A stretch of DNA of 64,000 bases from Treponema denticola ATCC 35405 (lineage in GTDB: Bacteria; Spirochaetota; Spirochaetia; Treponematales; Treponemataceae): assembly GCF_000008185.1 (NCBI RefSeq), contig NC_002967.9:2294001-2358000 (forward strand). The letters are read 5' to 3'. The translations under genes were made by a program, and so were the position numbers. The notes below the pieces were generated by a model that ran no database searches, was not told the DNA's origin, and saw only the letters and a list, made by a program, of their open reading frames with translations. This document shows, one piece after another, positions 34,244 to 43,202 of the stretch (its first letter is position 1; every line of letters starts with the position of its first letter).

Positions 34244-34961
34244 AAGTTTAGGCTTTGCCGCCGTAATAACTGCAGCAGGCAAATCCCAACGAATGAATTT
34301 AGATACAAAAAAAGAATATTTAAGATTACCTGAATACGGAGAGGGCGTTACGGTTCTCTCCGAATGCCTTTTAAAATTTTTACAAACAAAGCTGTTTGAA
34401 GTCATAGTTGTTACTGTTCCTGCCAAAGATATTTCGGACGCAAATAATTTAATCTTCAACGATAAAAGAATTGAAAAAGCTCTGCTTAAAAAAAATACAA
34501 AAATAATCTTTACGGCAGGTGCCGATACAAGACAGACTTCCGTCTTTAAAGCCCTTGCTAAACTCGGCGAGCTTAAAGAAAAAAAAGAAGCCGATTTTAA
34601 CTTTGTATTAATCCATGACGGAGCCCGCCCCTGGGTCAGCCCTGAGCTTATAAAACGAGTCTCCGATGAGGTAAGCAAGCGGGAGGCGGTAATCCCCGGC
34701 TACCAAGCCGTTGATACACAAAAAATCGCCGATAAATCCGGTAAAATAACCCAACACTTAAAAAGGAGTTCCGTATATTCGGTACAGACCCCTCAAGGAT
34801 TCGACTTTGAAAAGATACTGGCAGCTCATAAACAAGCCCTAGAAAACGGAAAAGAATATACAGACGACAGCGAAATTTATGGAGAATTTGCCGGAGACGT
34901 TTTTATCTGCACGGGAGAAGTATCCAACAAAAAAATAACTTTTAAGGAAGATATAAAATGA
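34230..34961 (+). CDS. ispD: 2-C-methyl-D-erythritol 4-phosphate cytidylyltransferase
   Basis: 243 residues. VITAAGKSQRM (CTP loop), FEVIVVTVP, TAGADTRQTSVFKAL, VLIHDGARPWV, AVDTQKIAD and YSVQTPQGF are diagnostic. It makes CDP-methylerythritol in the MEP pathway. It overlaps carD by 14 nt and shares ATGA with ispF. Confidence 0.94.
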   Translation: MRTIKSLGFAAVITAAGKSQRMNLDTKKEYLRLPEYGEGVTVLSECLLKFLQTKLFEVIVVTVPAKDISDANNLIFNDKRIEKALLKKNTKIIFTAGADTRQTSVFKALAKLGELKEKKEADFNFVLIHDGARPWVSPELIKRVSDEVSKREAVIPGYQAVDTQKIADKSGKITQHLKRSSVYSVQTPQGFDFEKILAAHKQALENGKEYTDDSEIYGEFAGDVFICTGEVSNKKITFKEDIK

Positions 34962-35443
34962 GAACAGGCCTAGGCTACGACTTACACCGCTTAGTCAGAG
35001 GAAAAAAACTTATGATGGGAGGCGTTCATATTCCTTTTAAAAAAGGTGAAAAAGCCCACTCGGATGGAGATGTCCTCCTTCATGCTATTACAGATGCCCT
35101 CCTTGGAGCCTGCGGAATGGGAGACATAGGAGAATTTTTCCCGCCGAGCGATAAAAAGTGGAAAGATGCAAATTCGTCAGAACTTTTATCAACAGTATGG
35201 GAAAGAATAAGCGAAGCAGGATGGAAGATTCAAAACATTGACTGCGTAATAATAATCGAAGAACCAAAGATTCTCCCCTTCAGAGAAGAAATAAGAAAAT
35301 CGATAGCCGGAATTTTAAAAATAGAAAAAGAGCAAATTTTTATAAAAGCAAAAACCGGAGAAGGCATAGGAATAATAGGAAGAGGCAAGGCCGTTGCCGC
35401 CCTTGCCTCATGCCTTATCTTTTGTCGGCATACTCAAGAATAA
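34958..35443 (+). CDS. ispF: 2-C-methyl-D-erythritol 2,4-cyclodiphosphate synthase
   Basis: 161 residues. The metal-binding TGLGYDLHRL at the N-terminus, then HSDGDVLLHAITDALLGA, DIGEFFPPSD, NIDCVIIIEEPKI and KAKTGEGIGIIGRGKAVAA. It acts two steps after IspD in the MEP pathway. Its 3' end overlaps the 3' end of the convergent coiled-coil gene by 29 bp; no terminator is evident between them. Confidence 0.95.
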   Translation: MRTGLGYDLHRLVRGKKLMMGGVHIPFKKGEKAHSDGDVLLHAITDALLGACGMGDIGEFFPPSDKKWKDANSSELLSTVWERISEAGWKIQNIDCVIIIEEPKILPFREEIRKSIAGILKIEKEQIFIKAKTGEGIGIIGRGKAVAALASCLIFCRHTQE

Positions 35444-38400
35444 GATCTACTTCGCCGAGGGATAAGTTTAAAGCCTTTGCAATCTCGTTGTTTTTCCAAC
35501 CTTGGCGTGACAGTTTTAGTACGTTTTCTTGCACATTTAATGACGGACTTCCGCTTTCGTTCCTTTCGGGTTTTTCTCCCTTAAAGAGATCTGCCATCAG
35601 CTTTAGCTGAGCTTCCGATTCGCTCGAAATTTCTTTTAATCTGGTTTCGGTGGCGGCAAGCCAGCTTCTGGCCTGCTTTAGGTTATCCATCTTGGAGTTC
35701 AAATCTTCCAATGTAGAATCGACGCTCTCAATCTTTTCGCAAACAGCTTCTGCCCTTCCCTGATTTGATAAAAGAGTTTCAAGCGTTACCTTTATCTTTT
35801 CCATCTCGGGAGGAATTACACTTACCTCAGTTTTAAATTGTTTAATATCCGATTCAAGAGTCTTTAAATTTTCAAAAGCGGAATCAATGCTTTCAAGAGT
35901 TTGATTTAATACGGCTTCTTTTTTCTCAAGCCTTTCATAGCGGGTGTTTACATCACCGATACCTTCTTCCAATCTTCTAATTTGAACTTGGTATTGCTGT
36001 AAGTCATCATTTACGGCAGTAAGCTCGATGATTTTTTTGTCCATAGAGTCGGAAAGAGCATTAAGTTTTATAAACTCGCCTTCAAGAAGCTCAATGTTTT
36101 TGCGCTCATTCATAAAGCGGCTGACTTTTTGTTTTGCTTCCTCTTCCAAATGAGTAACCTTATCATATTGAAGGGTGAGATCATCCATTGCATTTTTATA
36201 AACCTCAAATTTAGTAACCTCATTTTTAAGAGAAGCAATATCTTTTTCCAAACCTTCTTTTAATTCATCAGCCCTTTCAAAGACCTTGGTTTGTGTAATA
36301 AAGTCATTTTGTTTTTTATCTATTTCTTCTATAAGCGAATTTAGGCGGTCTGCATCAGCCTCTATCTTTTCGCGAACCTTCTCTTGGGTTTCATCAAGGC
36401 GGTTACGAACTTCAAGAATCATATCATTGATGCCCTGTACGGACAGCGCAGCCTCAGAAGCGGCTTCCTTAATTCTTTTATTGATTACCTCATTTAGTTT
36501 TTCTGCTTCGGTATTAAAGCGGTTTGTAACTTCTGAAGCATGCTCATCAATGGCCTTGTTTGCAGATGCAACCTTAGTATCAACGGAATTAAGCTTCGCC
36601 TGAATACCGTTAAAGGCGTCTCCGCTCTTTGCTACAAAGTCTTTGTACTGGGCATTATACTTGGCATCAAGATTTTTAATTGCATTTTCCGTTAAGCCGG
36701 CAAAGTTTGTAATCTTCTCGTCAAAGAATGAACGGGCATCCGTAAACTGCTGATCCGTGCGGTTCTTCCAAGTTTCAAAATCCTTTTTAATAGTTTCAAA
36801 CTTGGCTTCCGATTCTTCCCGAATTGAAAGGAGTTTTTCTTGCATGCCCTTTGAAGTATTTTCAAGCTCTGCATTTTGATTGGATACAGCCTCTCGAACC
36901 TGCTCCTTATATGAGGCAAGTTCAGTTTCAAGCTGCTGAGATGCCTTTGCTTTTATCTGATCTACGTCTGCACGGAAAGATTCTATATACTGCTCTACAG
37001 TGCCGTCCATTGCAGAAACCCGTGAATTTAAACCGGCTTCAACATCTTTAACCTTTTCATCCAGTTTGGTAAAAAGAGCTTTATATTCTTCGGCTGCCTG
37101 ACCAAGCCTTACCCGCAGCTCTGCCTTATATTTTTCTTCCAAATCCTTCCGTGCCGATTCGTTTTCAGAAGCAAGAAGGGTCATGTTGGCAGAAACATCA
37201 TCTTTCCACTGATCGAAGCTTAGATTAATAGCCTCGCTCCTCTTTGCAAGGTCTGCAAAGAAGTCGTCTTCAAACATTTTTAATTTTTCCGAAACGTTTG
37301 TATAGGCCTTAGCTTTTAGATCATCGATACCTGCATCTATGGCCTTCATGCGTTCACGGATTTTTTCCGAATTATTCGTAAACTCGTTAAAAAAGTTTTG
37401 CTGACTTTGTTTGGTCGAATTTACGTAAGAAGAGAAGTCGGCTATAATCTCATTTTTAATAAGGTCTTGAGATTTTTCGATTTCTTCTTTTAAGCTGTCA
37501 ACGTTTTCAATAGCCTTTTCAAATTTGGTAAATCTTTCTTCAGTCTGAATCTTAAACTCATTTAACTTTTTATCCGTAAATTTAGAAAGAGAATTTACGT
37601 TATCTTGGAAGTTAGAAGCAAGGCTGTTAAACTGAGACCTCATTGTAGCTTCGGTTTGGTTTAAATCGGCAGCAATCGCATCAGAACGTACCGAAACGGC
37701 ATCCTCAGTTTCCTTCAATTTTTCGGATATGGAATTTATACGTAACGAAATATTTTCTTCGGTCCGGGAAAAATCCGACTGCATTTGAGCAAGATAGTCC
37801 TTTGCCTGAGTTTCCCATTCTGCCTTAAAATCCGAAGCCATCTGCCTTGTCCGGTTTAAATTGTCATCCATTTGGGTTTCTATCTCTGCAGCTGTTTCTT
37901 CAAATTCTTTGCGGTAGCTTTGAACCCTTTCTGCAGTTTCTTCCTTTAACTTAGCAAAGGCAGCTTCCTGAAGAGCTCCCGCCTTGTCTGCTGCAGAATT
38001 ATATGCTTCTTTATATAAGTCTTGAAGTTTAATTGATGTTACTTCCAAGAGTTCGCCCGTATCTCTTTGGGCCGAGGCAAGGCGGTTTTCAACATCGTTG
38101 ATTACAAGGCCCATTTCATCCAATATTTTGCTTTTATATTCGCTTAATTTGGCATCGGCTTCGGCTGCAAAATTTTGTTTTAATTCCGGAATACTTTCGG
38201 TGAGATTATTAAGCTGAGCCCTTGCAGCGTTAATCGATTTTGCAAGAGAATCTACAAAATCCGCTTCCCTTGTAATTTCCATTAAATTTTTTTCTGCCAA
38301 GGCCGTCATATCCATAAGTTTTTGAATGGTTTGCCCGGATTCGGTAATATATCTATCAATATCCTGAATGGCGGCAGAGCGTGCTTCTACCGTTTCGGTT

Positions 38401-38660
38401 TGTTCTAAAAACATGGCACGGAGGTCATCAAGCCGTTTTACTGTAGCAATAGCCTTACTTTGCTGCACTCCCAATTCCGTGGAAAGATCGCTTAAAGTAG
38501 AATTCTTTTCGTTTACAAAAGCTTCCAGATCTTCCTTTATTTTATCCCCGTATTTTTTTGCTTTTTCGATGGATCGGTTATTTTTATCGCTTTGTCTAAA
38601 AGCAATAATAATACCTATACAAATTACCAATGTTATAAGATTGAATAAAATATCATTCAT
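35415..38660 (-). CDS. SpiroCoCo-type giant coiled-coil protein
   Basis: 1081 residues. A single N-terminal membrane segment (LFNLITLVICIGIIIAF, ~5-22) is followed by about 1000 residues of heptad-rich coiled coil with almost no Pro or Cys. The C-terminus (~1040-1081) is a small helix-turn-helix-like motif (VLKLSRQGWKNNEIAKALNL) resembling those of RNAP-associated regulators. It resembles the long coiled-coil proteins of spirochaetes; a structural role at the cytoplasmic membrane is inferred. No close relative of known function comes to mind. It is probably transcribed with the HAD gene upstream. Confidence 0.85.
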   Translation of the reverse strand: MNDILFNLITLVICIGIIIAFRQSDKNNRSIEKAKKYGDKIKEDLEAFVNEKNSTLSDLSTELGVQQSKAIATVKRLDDLRAMFLEQTETVEARSAAIQDIDRYITESGQTIQKLMDMTALAEKNLMEITREADFVDSLAKSINAARAQLNNLTESIPELKQNFAAEADAKLSEYKSKILDEMGLVINDVENRLASAQRDTGELLEVTSIKLQDLYKEAYNSAADKAGALQEAAFAKLKEETAERVQSYRKEFEETAAEIETQMDDNLNRTRQMASDFKAEWETQAKDYLAQMQSDFSRTEENISLRINSISEKLKETEDAVSVRSDAIAADLNQTEATMRSQFNSLASNFQDNVNSLSKFTDKKLNEFKIQTEERFTKFEKAIENVDSLKEEIEKSQDLIKNEIIADFSSYVNSTKQSQQNFFNEFTNNSEKIRERMKAIDAGIDDLKAKAYTNVSEKLKMFEDDFFADLAKRSEAINLSFDQWKDDVSANMTLLASENESARKDLEEKYKAELRVRLGQAAEEYKALFTKLDEKVKDVEAGLNSRVSAMDGTVEQYIESFRADVDQIKAKASQQLETELASYKEQVREAVSNQNAELENTSKGMQEKLLSIREESEAKFETIKKDFETWKNRTDQQFTDARSFFDEKITNFAGLTENAIKNLDAKYNAQYKDFVAKSGDAFNGIQAKLNSVDTKVASANKAIDEHASEVTNRFNTEAEKLNEVINKRIKEAASEAALSVQGINDMILEVRNRLDETQEKVREKIEADADRLNSLIEEIDKKQNDFITQTKVFERADELKEGLEKDIASLKNEVTKFEVYKNAMDDLTLQYDKVTHLEEEAKQKVSRFMNERKNIELLEGEFIKLNALSDSMDKKIIELTAVNDDLQQYQVQIRRLEEGIGDVNTRYERLEKKEAVLNQTLESIDSAFENLKTLESDIKQFKTEVSVIPPEMEKIKVTLETLLSNQGRAEAVCEKIESVDSTLEDLNSKMDNLKQARSWLAATETRLKEISSESEAQLKLMADLFKGEKPERNESGSPSLNVQENVLKLSRQGWKNNEIAKALNLSLGEVDLILEYADKR

Positions 38661-38698
38661 TATAAATTCCCACCCTTTTTTACGCTTATAATATCAAA

Positions 38699-39400
38699 TT
38701 ATATCATAAATTTCAATAATTGGCGATAGTTTGAAAAATAAATATCCGGTTTTTCATTATCTTTTTGAGCAAAAACTTTTTTAAGTAAGATAAATAACCT
38801 GCTCTTTATGCAGGCAGTGTGCATTCCTGCTGCCTTGGCCCCTGCAACATCGTACCTGAGATTGTTTCCCACATAGAGAATCTTATCGCAAGGCAGATCA
38901 AGGGCTTCTGCCAACCGTTTAAAGGGGAGAGGAGAAGGTTTTAAGGCCCCTATAGCCTCTGTCCCGAAAGCGGCATCACAGAGGGGTAAAATACCCCACA
39001 CATCATTTTTTTGTTCCGGTAAAAAGTCCGAAAGAAGGGCTATTTTAAGCCCGCATCTTTTAAATTCCTCTATAGATTCCCTTGCAAAAAAGTAAGGTTT
39101 TATCCTTGCAAAACGCTTTTTCCAGCCCTCATAAATTTCCGTCTCCAAAAAGTTTTTAACATCTTCCTTATTTTTTCCTGCGTGTTTTGCCAAGATTTCG
39201 GCTTGAAAATCAAAAAAGTTGCTTAAAACTTTATCGGGATTCTTTTCCTGCCAAAGTCTTATATCTTTTCGGGTCTTGTTAAAAGCAGACATAAAATTAA
39301 AATTTTTTAACAGAAATGGAATTATACGTAAATTAAAGCGCCATGAAGGATAAAGCGTACCGTCAATGTCAAATGCTATAGCAGAAATACCGTACTTCAT
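38699..39400 (-). CDS. HAD-superfamily hydrolase
   Basis: 233 residues. Motif I FDIDGTLYPS (nucleophile Asp ~10), motif II LLSDF (~125), motif III Lys in ALKPSPLPFK and motif IV VGNNLRYDVAGAKAAG. A helical cap lies between motifs I and II. Probably a small-molecule phosphatase; substrate unknown. It lies 38 bp before the coiled-coil gene on the same strand and is divergent from the mscS gene. Confidence 0.88.
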   Translation of the reverse strand: MKYGISAIAFDIDGTLYPSWRFNLRIIPFLLKNFNFMSAFNKTRKDIRLWQEKNPDKVLSNFFDFQAEILAKHAGKNKEDVKNFLETEIYEGWKKRFARIKPYFFARESIEEFKRCGLKIALLSDFLPEQKNDVWGILPLCDAAFGTEAIGALKPSPLPFKRLAEALDLPCDKILYVGNNLRYDVAGAKAAGMHTACIKSRLFILLKKVFAQKDNEKPDIYFSNYRQLLKFMI

Positions 39401-39473
39401 ATGATTTTATACTATAAATGTAAGGCTTTGTCTACCTCTTGGAAGTTTACAAAAAATTTGATAGATTAAAAAA

Positions 39474-40343
39474 ATGAACATAAACTTAGAACAAATACAA
39501 ACTTTTGTTAAGGAAAACTTTACCCTTCCCTCTTTTATATCCATATTGTCTTTCTTGGGGATAGTTTTAATAACATACATCTTTTTTAAAATTATAATTA
39601 AATCGCTTAAAAAATTTACGGAGAACAAGGTAAGCCCTGCAATTCAAAACCTTATAACAAAGATTCTCCAATACACCTGTCTGGCCGTTATCTTGATGAC
39701 GATATTCAAAAAGCTCGGTATAAACATAAATGCCTTTGTAGGAGCCGCAGGTATTGCCGGTGTTGCCATAGGTTTTGCAGCCCAAACCTCGGTGTCAAAT
39801 ATAATTTCAGGCTTCTTTGTCCTTGCAGAAAAAGCCTTTAAGGTAGGCGACCGTATCCAGCTTGGCGACATAACCGGAAATGTAGAATCGATTGACTTTA
39901 TGGCTATCAGGGTAAAAACCCTTGACGGAAACATAGTGCGTATTCCGAACGAGGTAGTCATAAAGGGAAACCTCATAAACTACTCAAGCCTCCCGATAAG
40001 GAGAATCGAAACAAAGATAAGCGTTGCATACGGAAGCGACATGGAAAAGGTAGAATCCGTTTTAATGGAAATCCCGAACCGAGTGCCTCAAATTCTAAAA
40101 AGCCCCGAACCCTTTGTTTTCTGGTCGGCTTATGCAGATTCCGGTATTGAAGTTGCATTCTATGCTTGGGGAAAAAATGAAGATTTTCTTGTTATAAAGA
40201 ATTCTATTTTTAAACTTATAGCCGAACTCTTTGAAGAAGCCGAAATAAATATTCCCTTCCCGCAAATGGACGTTTATATCAATCCGGAAAGAACAAAAAA
40301 GGAACCTGTTTTTTATGAAAGCGCAGAAAATAAGCCGATATAA
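39474..40343 (+). CDS. MscS-family mechanosensitive channel
   Basis: 289 residues. Three hydrophobic segments come first (~15-40, 60-80, 86-110), the last being the pore helix (AAGIAGVAIGFAAQTSVSNIISG). The beta domain follows (KVGDRIQLGDITGNVESIDFMAIRVKT, VRIPNEVVIKGNLINYS), then the C-terminal alpha/beta vestibule. It opens under membrane tension during hypo-osmotic shock. No Shine-Dalgarno is visible before the ATG. Confidence 0.93.
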   Translation: MNINLEQIQTFVKENFTLPSFISILSFLGIVLITYIFFKIIIKSLKKFTENKVSPAIQNLITKILQYTCLAVILMTIFKKLGININAFVGAAGIAGVAIGFAAQTSVSNIISGFFVLAEKAFKVGDRIQLGDITGNVESIDFMAIRVKTLDGNIVRIPNEVVIKGNLINYSSLPIRRIETKISVAYGSDMEKVESVLMEIPNRVPQILKSPEPFVFWSAYADSGIEVAFYAWGKNEDFLVIKNSIFKLIAELFEEAEINIPFPQMDVYINPERTKKEPVFYESAENKPI

Positions 40344-40372
40344 CAACTAATAAGACAGTTGCCCTATGATTT

Positions 40373-42427
40373 CTACTCCAATGGAGCAAAGTATCCTATT
40401 TCATCTCGGCCTGATCTTTCCAAAAGCTGAACCTCTACTTCTACGGGTAAAAATGACCTACCGAAGTCGGTGGACATGGTAGAAGTATATTTCAGCTGGT
40501 ACATTCCCAAAGGCTTTTCGATAATATCGTCAATAAGAGGTTTTAAGCCCCTTTCGGCATAGATGTATGAGGTCTTACCGCCCGTCTTTTTTGCAAGATA
40601 GCTCATTTCGGAAGCAGGAGCTCCCTTTTTTAAACTAATCGGATAAAAACGTATATTATTATTTTTCATGTATGAAGCAAGGTCGTTTAAATTATACTGC
40701 TTAAAATTATCCGAATTAGGATCGCTGAAATTCAAAAAAAGAACGGCTCTTTTTTGTTCGGCATTTATCAGCTCCCCGACGGCAAGCCTCAAAGCAAGAT
40801 CTAATTTCCAGTCGGACGAGGCCGGAGTCTTTATGCGGTTAGGCAGGGTTATCAAATCGGCAGGAGAGAATTTTCCCTCAAGAGCGGGAATAGATGAGGC
40901 TGAAATAAGGCTTATCTTTCCCCTGCCCTGCATTGCTTCTGCAATTTCCTTTAAGGCAGCCTCTATTAAGGCTTTTTCCTTTAAGGAATTGGGAGATCTT
41001 TCAACAATGACGGCTATATCGCAAGTTTTATTAAGATAGGAAGAACCGGTCAAAGAATAATCGGCAACAGGCCTGTTTCCCTCCGTGATTATAAAGTTAT
41101 CCTGAGTCAAACCTACAATTTGTTTGCCGTCGCGGTTTTGTACGCTTACTTCAACCAAGACTTCAGGGAATTTATCTGAATAAACTTTTTTTATCAATAC
41201 AAAAAGGCCGCCTGCAAGTTCATTTATTCTTGAAGTTATTTCTACCGTTTGATTTTTATGGTCTATTAAAAGAAGACTTCCGTTCACATCGGGAACCGCA
41301 GCCGTAATCTTTGTAGGAACATTTCCCAGACTCGTCAACTCGCTTACAGTCGAAAAAGCAATATCGATAAGGTAAGCCTTATTCCCTGCAGAAGCAACCA
41401 AATTGCCGTTCCATTCCCTAAGGGATTCTATTTGCTTTAAGGTGCCTTCAGGCAGGAGGGATTGAACAAAGTTGCCGGCCGTATCGAAGGTATAAACAGC
41501 GCCCTTTATTGCATCGGCAATATAGACAAGCCCGTCAACTACAGCTATCCCCGCAGGAGCCGTAAAGCCCCCGAAAAGGCCGCTTTTTTTTCCAAAGGTA
41601 AAAAGAGGTTCTCCTGCAGAAGAAAAAACAACGATTCTTGCATTTCCAAAATCGCAAACATAGATATTGCCGTACTCGTCTTCAGCTAAAAACTGAGGGC
41701 CTATAAATTCTCCGTTTCCCCTTCCTCTTGTTCCGAAAGATTTTATAAACGAACCGTTTTTATCGAGGAGAGAAATCCTGTCGGCAGCAAATTCCGAAAC
41801 CAAGAGATTTCCGTCCGATAGGGCTATAACATCGAAAGGCCTGTCAAAACCTTGAATAGGCCCCTTTGTTCTGTCCAAGATAATACCGTTTACATTAAAG
41901 TGCAAAAGCTCGTTTGATCCGTAAGCCGTCATCCAAAAGGAGCCGTCGGAAACAGCTGCTATCGAAAGAGGTTGGCGGAAAAGCTCTACAGTGCCGTTCT
42001 TTGAGCTAAAGGAAGAGTTTTCCACATACTTTATGTTATCTGAAGAATAGGGAGTAAGGCTCCTCGATTCTTTTAGAATTTCTATCTTGTTTTTTAAAAG
42101 CATTCCGCCGTAACCTGCTGCCTCGGCCAATTCCCACTGAGTCAGGGCTGCACCTTCAACACCGGAGCTGTAATAGGCCTTTCCAAGCCAATCTAAAATT
42201 AAGGACTCATCGGGCAGATAAGAAAGAGCTTTTTCGAATAAAAGGATGGCCTCATTAAAGGTTCCTCGATAATAGGCTTGAACACCCCGCCTAAATTCTT
42301 CGGAAGCAACCCTCTTATCCGACGAGGACGGCTTATCGGTAAAATTCTTATCTTGTGAAAAAACAGGAAAAGTAAATAAGACTAAGCTTATAAAAACAAT
42401 TATACGACATTTTCTACCGAATTTCAT
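40373..42427 (-). CDS. Secreted TPR / NHL-propeller / VWA-like protein
   Basis: 684 residues from ATG 42427, which follows the TPR gene's stop by one base (TAG G ATG) with GGGAGG just upstream. A signal peptide (IIVFISLVLFTFPVFSQ), a TPR-like unit (~45-100), a beta-propeller of NHL repeats (~130-390; FDRPFDVIALSDGNLLVSE, GNGEFIGPQFLAEDEYGNIYVCDFGNARIVVF) and a C-terminal VWA-like region (~455-640; DIAVIVERSPNS, RAVLFLNFSDPNSDNFKQ). It should be periplasmic or outer-membrane-bound and mediate protein contacts. Related proteins are found in other treponemes; function unknown. Confidence 0.82.
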   Translation of the reverse strand: MKFGRKCRIIVFISLVLFTFPVFSQDKNFTDKPSSSDKRVASEEFRRGVQAYYRGTFNEAILLFEKALSYLPDESLILDWLGKAYYSSGVEGAALTQWELAEAAGYGGMLLKNKIEILKESRSLTPYSSDNIKYVENSSFSSKNGTVELFRQPLSIAAVSDGSFWMTAYGSNELLHFNVNGIILDRTKGPIQGFDRPFDVIALSDGNLLVSEFAADRISLLDKNGSFIKSFGTRGRGNGEFIGPQFLAEDEYGNIYVCDFGNARIVVFSSAGEPLFTFGKKSGLFGGFTAPAGIAVVDGLVYIADAIKGAVYTFDTAGNFVQSLLPEGTLKQIESLREWNGNLVASAGNKAYLIDIAFSTVSELTSLGNVPTKITAAVPDVNGSLLLIDHKNQTVEITSRINELAGGLFVLIKKVYSDKFPEVLVEVSVQNRDGKQIVGLTQDNFIITEGNRPVADYSLTGSSYLNKTCDIAVIVERSPNSLKEKALIEAALKEIAEAMQGRGKISLISASSIPALEGKFSPADLITLPNRIKTPASSDWKLDLALRLAVGELINAEQKRAVLFLNFSDPNSDNFKQYNLNDLASYMKNNNIRFYPISLKKGAPASEMSYLAKKTGGKTSYIYAERGLKPLIDDIIEKPLGMYQLKYTSTMSTDFGRSFLPVEVEVQLLERSGRDEIGYFAPLE

Positions 42428-42428
42428 C

Positions 42429-43109
42429 CTAAGCCTCCCGTGCATCAGAACTTATCATTTCAAAGTGTTTGAGTATAATCTTATTATCGGGTAATTTTTC
42501 TTTAGCTCGAGTAATATAGGATTTAGCTTCCGAAGGGAGGTTCATCTTATGGTAGATTAAAGCCATCGAATCCAAATAAGCCGGATTTTCGGGCTGTTTT
42601 TCTACGGCTTTTTTGCAGAGGAGCAAGGAGCGTGTCAGATCTCTATCCGTTTCGGCCAAGATATAGGCCAGGCCGTTTAAGGCCGTGCTGTTTTCGGGAG
42701 CGGTTTTTAAGGCTTTTTCATAATAGTCGATGGCCTTTTCGATTTCGTGGTGTTCATAATAAACATAAGCCAATGAAGAAAAAACCTGTACCGACTCATA
42801 ACCGGCTTCGATAAGTTTTGAAAGCTCAAACTCTGCAAGTCTGGTTCGGCCCGTATTTGCATAGATAAAGGCTAATATCAATCTGCATTGATAAACTTTT
42901 GCAATATCCTTGCTTGCAGTTACTACCTGCTCAAGGTATTCAAGAGCCTGTTCATACTCCGACAAGCGGGAATATATTAGTCCTATATAATAGTTTATTT
43001 CGATTTTTATAAGAACATCTTCAGTGCTTACACTTAAAAAGAAAACTAAAGCTTCTTGATAGTCTTTTTTGTTATATAGGTTTACACCCTCTTTTAATTC
43101 GGAATACAT
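42429..43109 (-). CDS. TPR-repeat protein
   Basis: 226 residues, almost entirely tetratricopeptide repeats (LIKIEINYYIGLIYSRLSEYEQALEYLEQV; AIDYYEKALKTAPENSTALNGLAYIL; NPAYLDSMALIYHKMNLPSEAKSYI). No signal peptide, so probably cytoplasmic. It is translationally coupled to the NHL/VWA protein gene. Confidence 0.85.
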   Translation of the reverse strand: MYSELKEGVNLYNKKDYQEALVFFLSVSTEDVLIKIEINYYIGLIYSRLSEYEQALEYLEQVVTASKDIAKVYQCRLILAFIYANTGRTRLAEFELSKLIEAGYESVQVFSSLAYVYYEHHEIEKAIDYYEKALKTAPENSTALNGLAYILAETDRDLTRSLLLCKKAVEKQPENPAYLDSMALIYHKMNLPSEAKSYITRAKEKLPDNKIILKHFEMISSDAREA

Positions 43110-43202
43110 GAAAACCCTCCCTTTTTCAAATTATACAGAAAAAAAACTTTTTACACAATAGCAGAGAAAGACACTTAAAAATTCACCAATCGTAAGCCCT
43201 TA

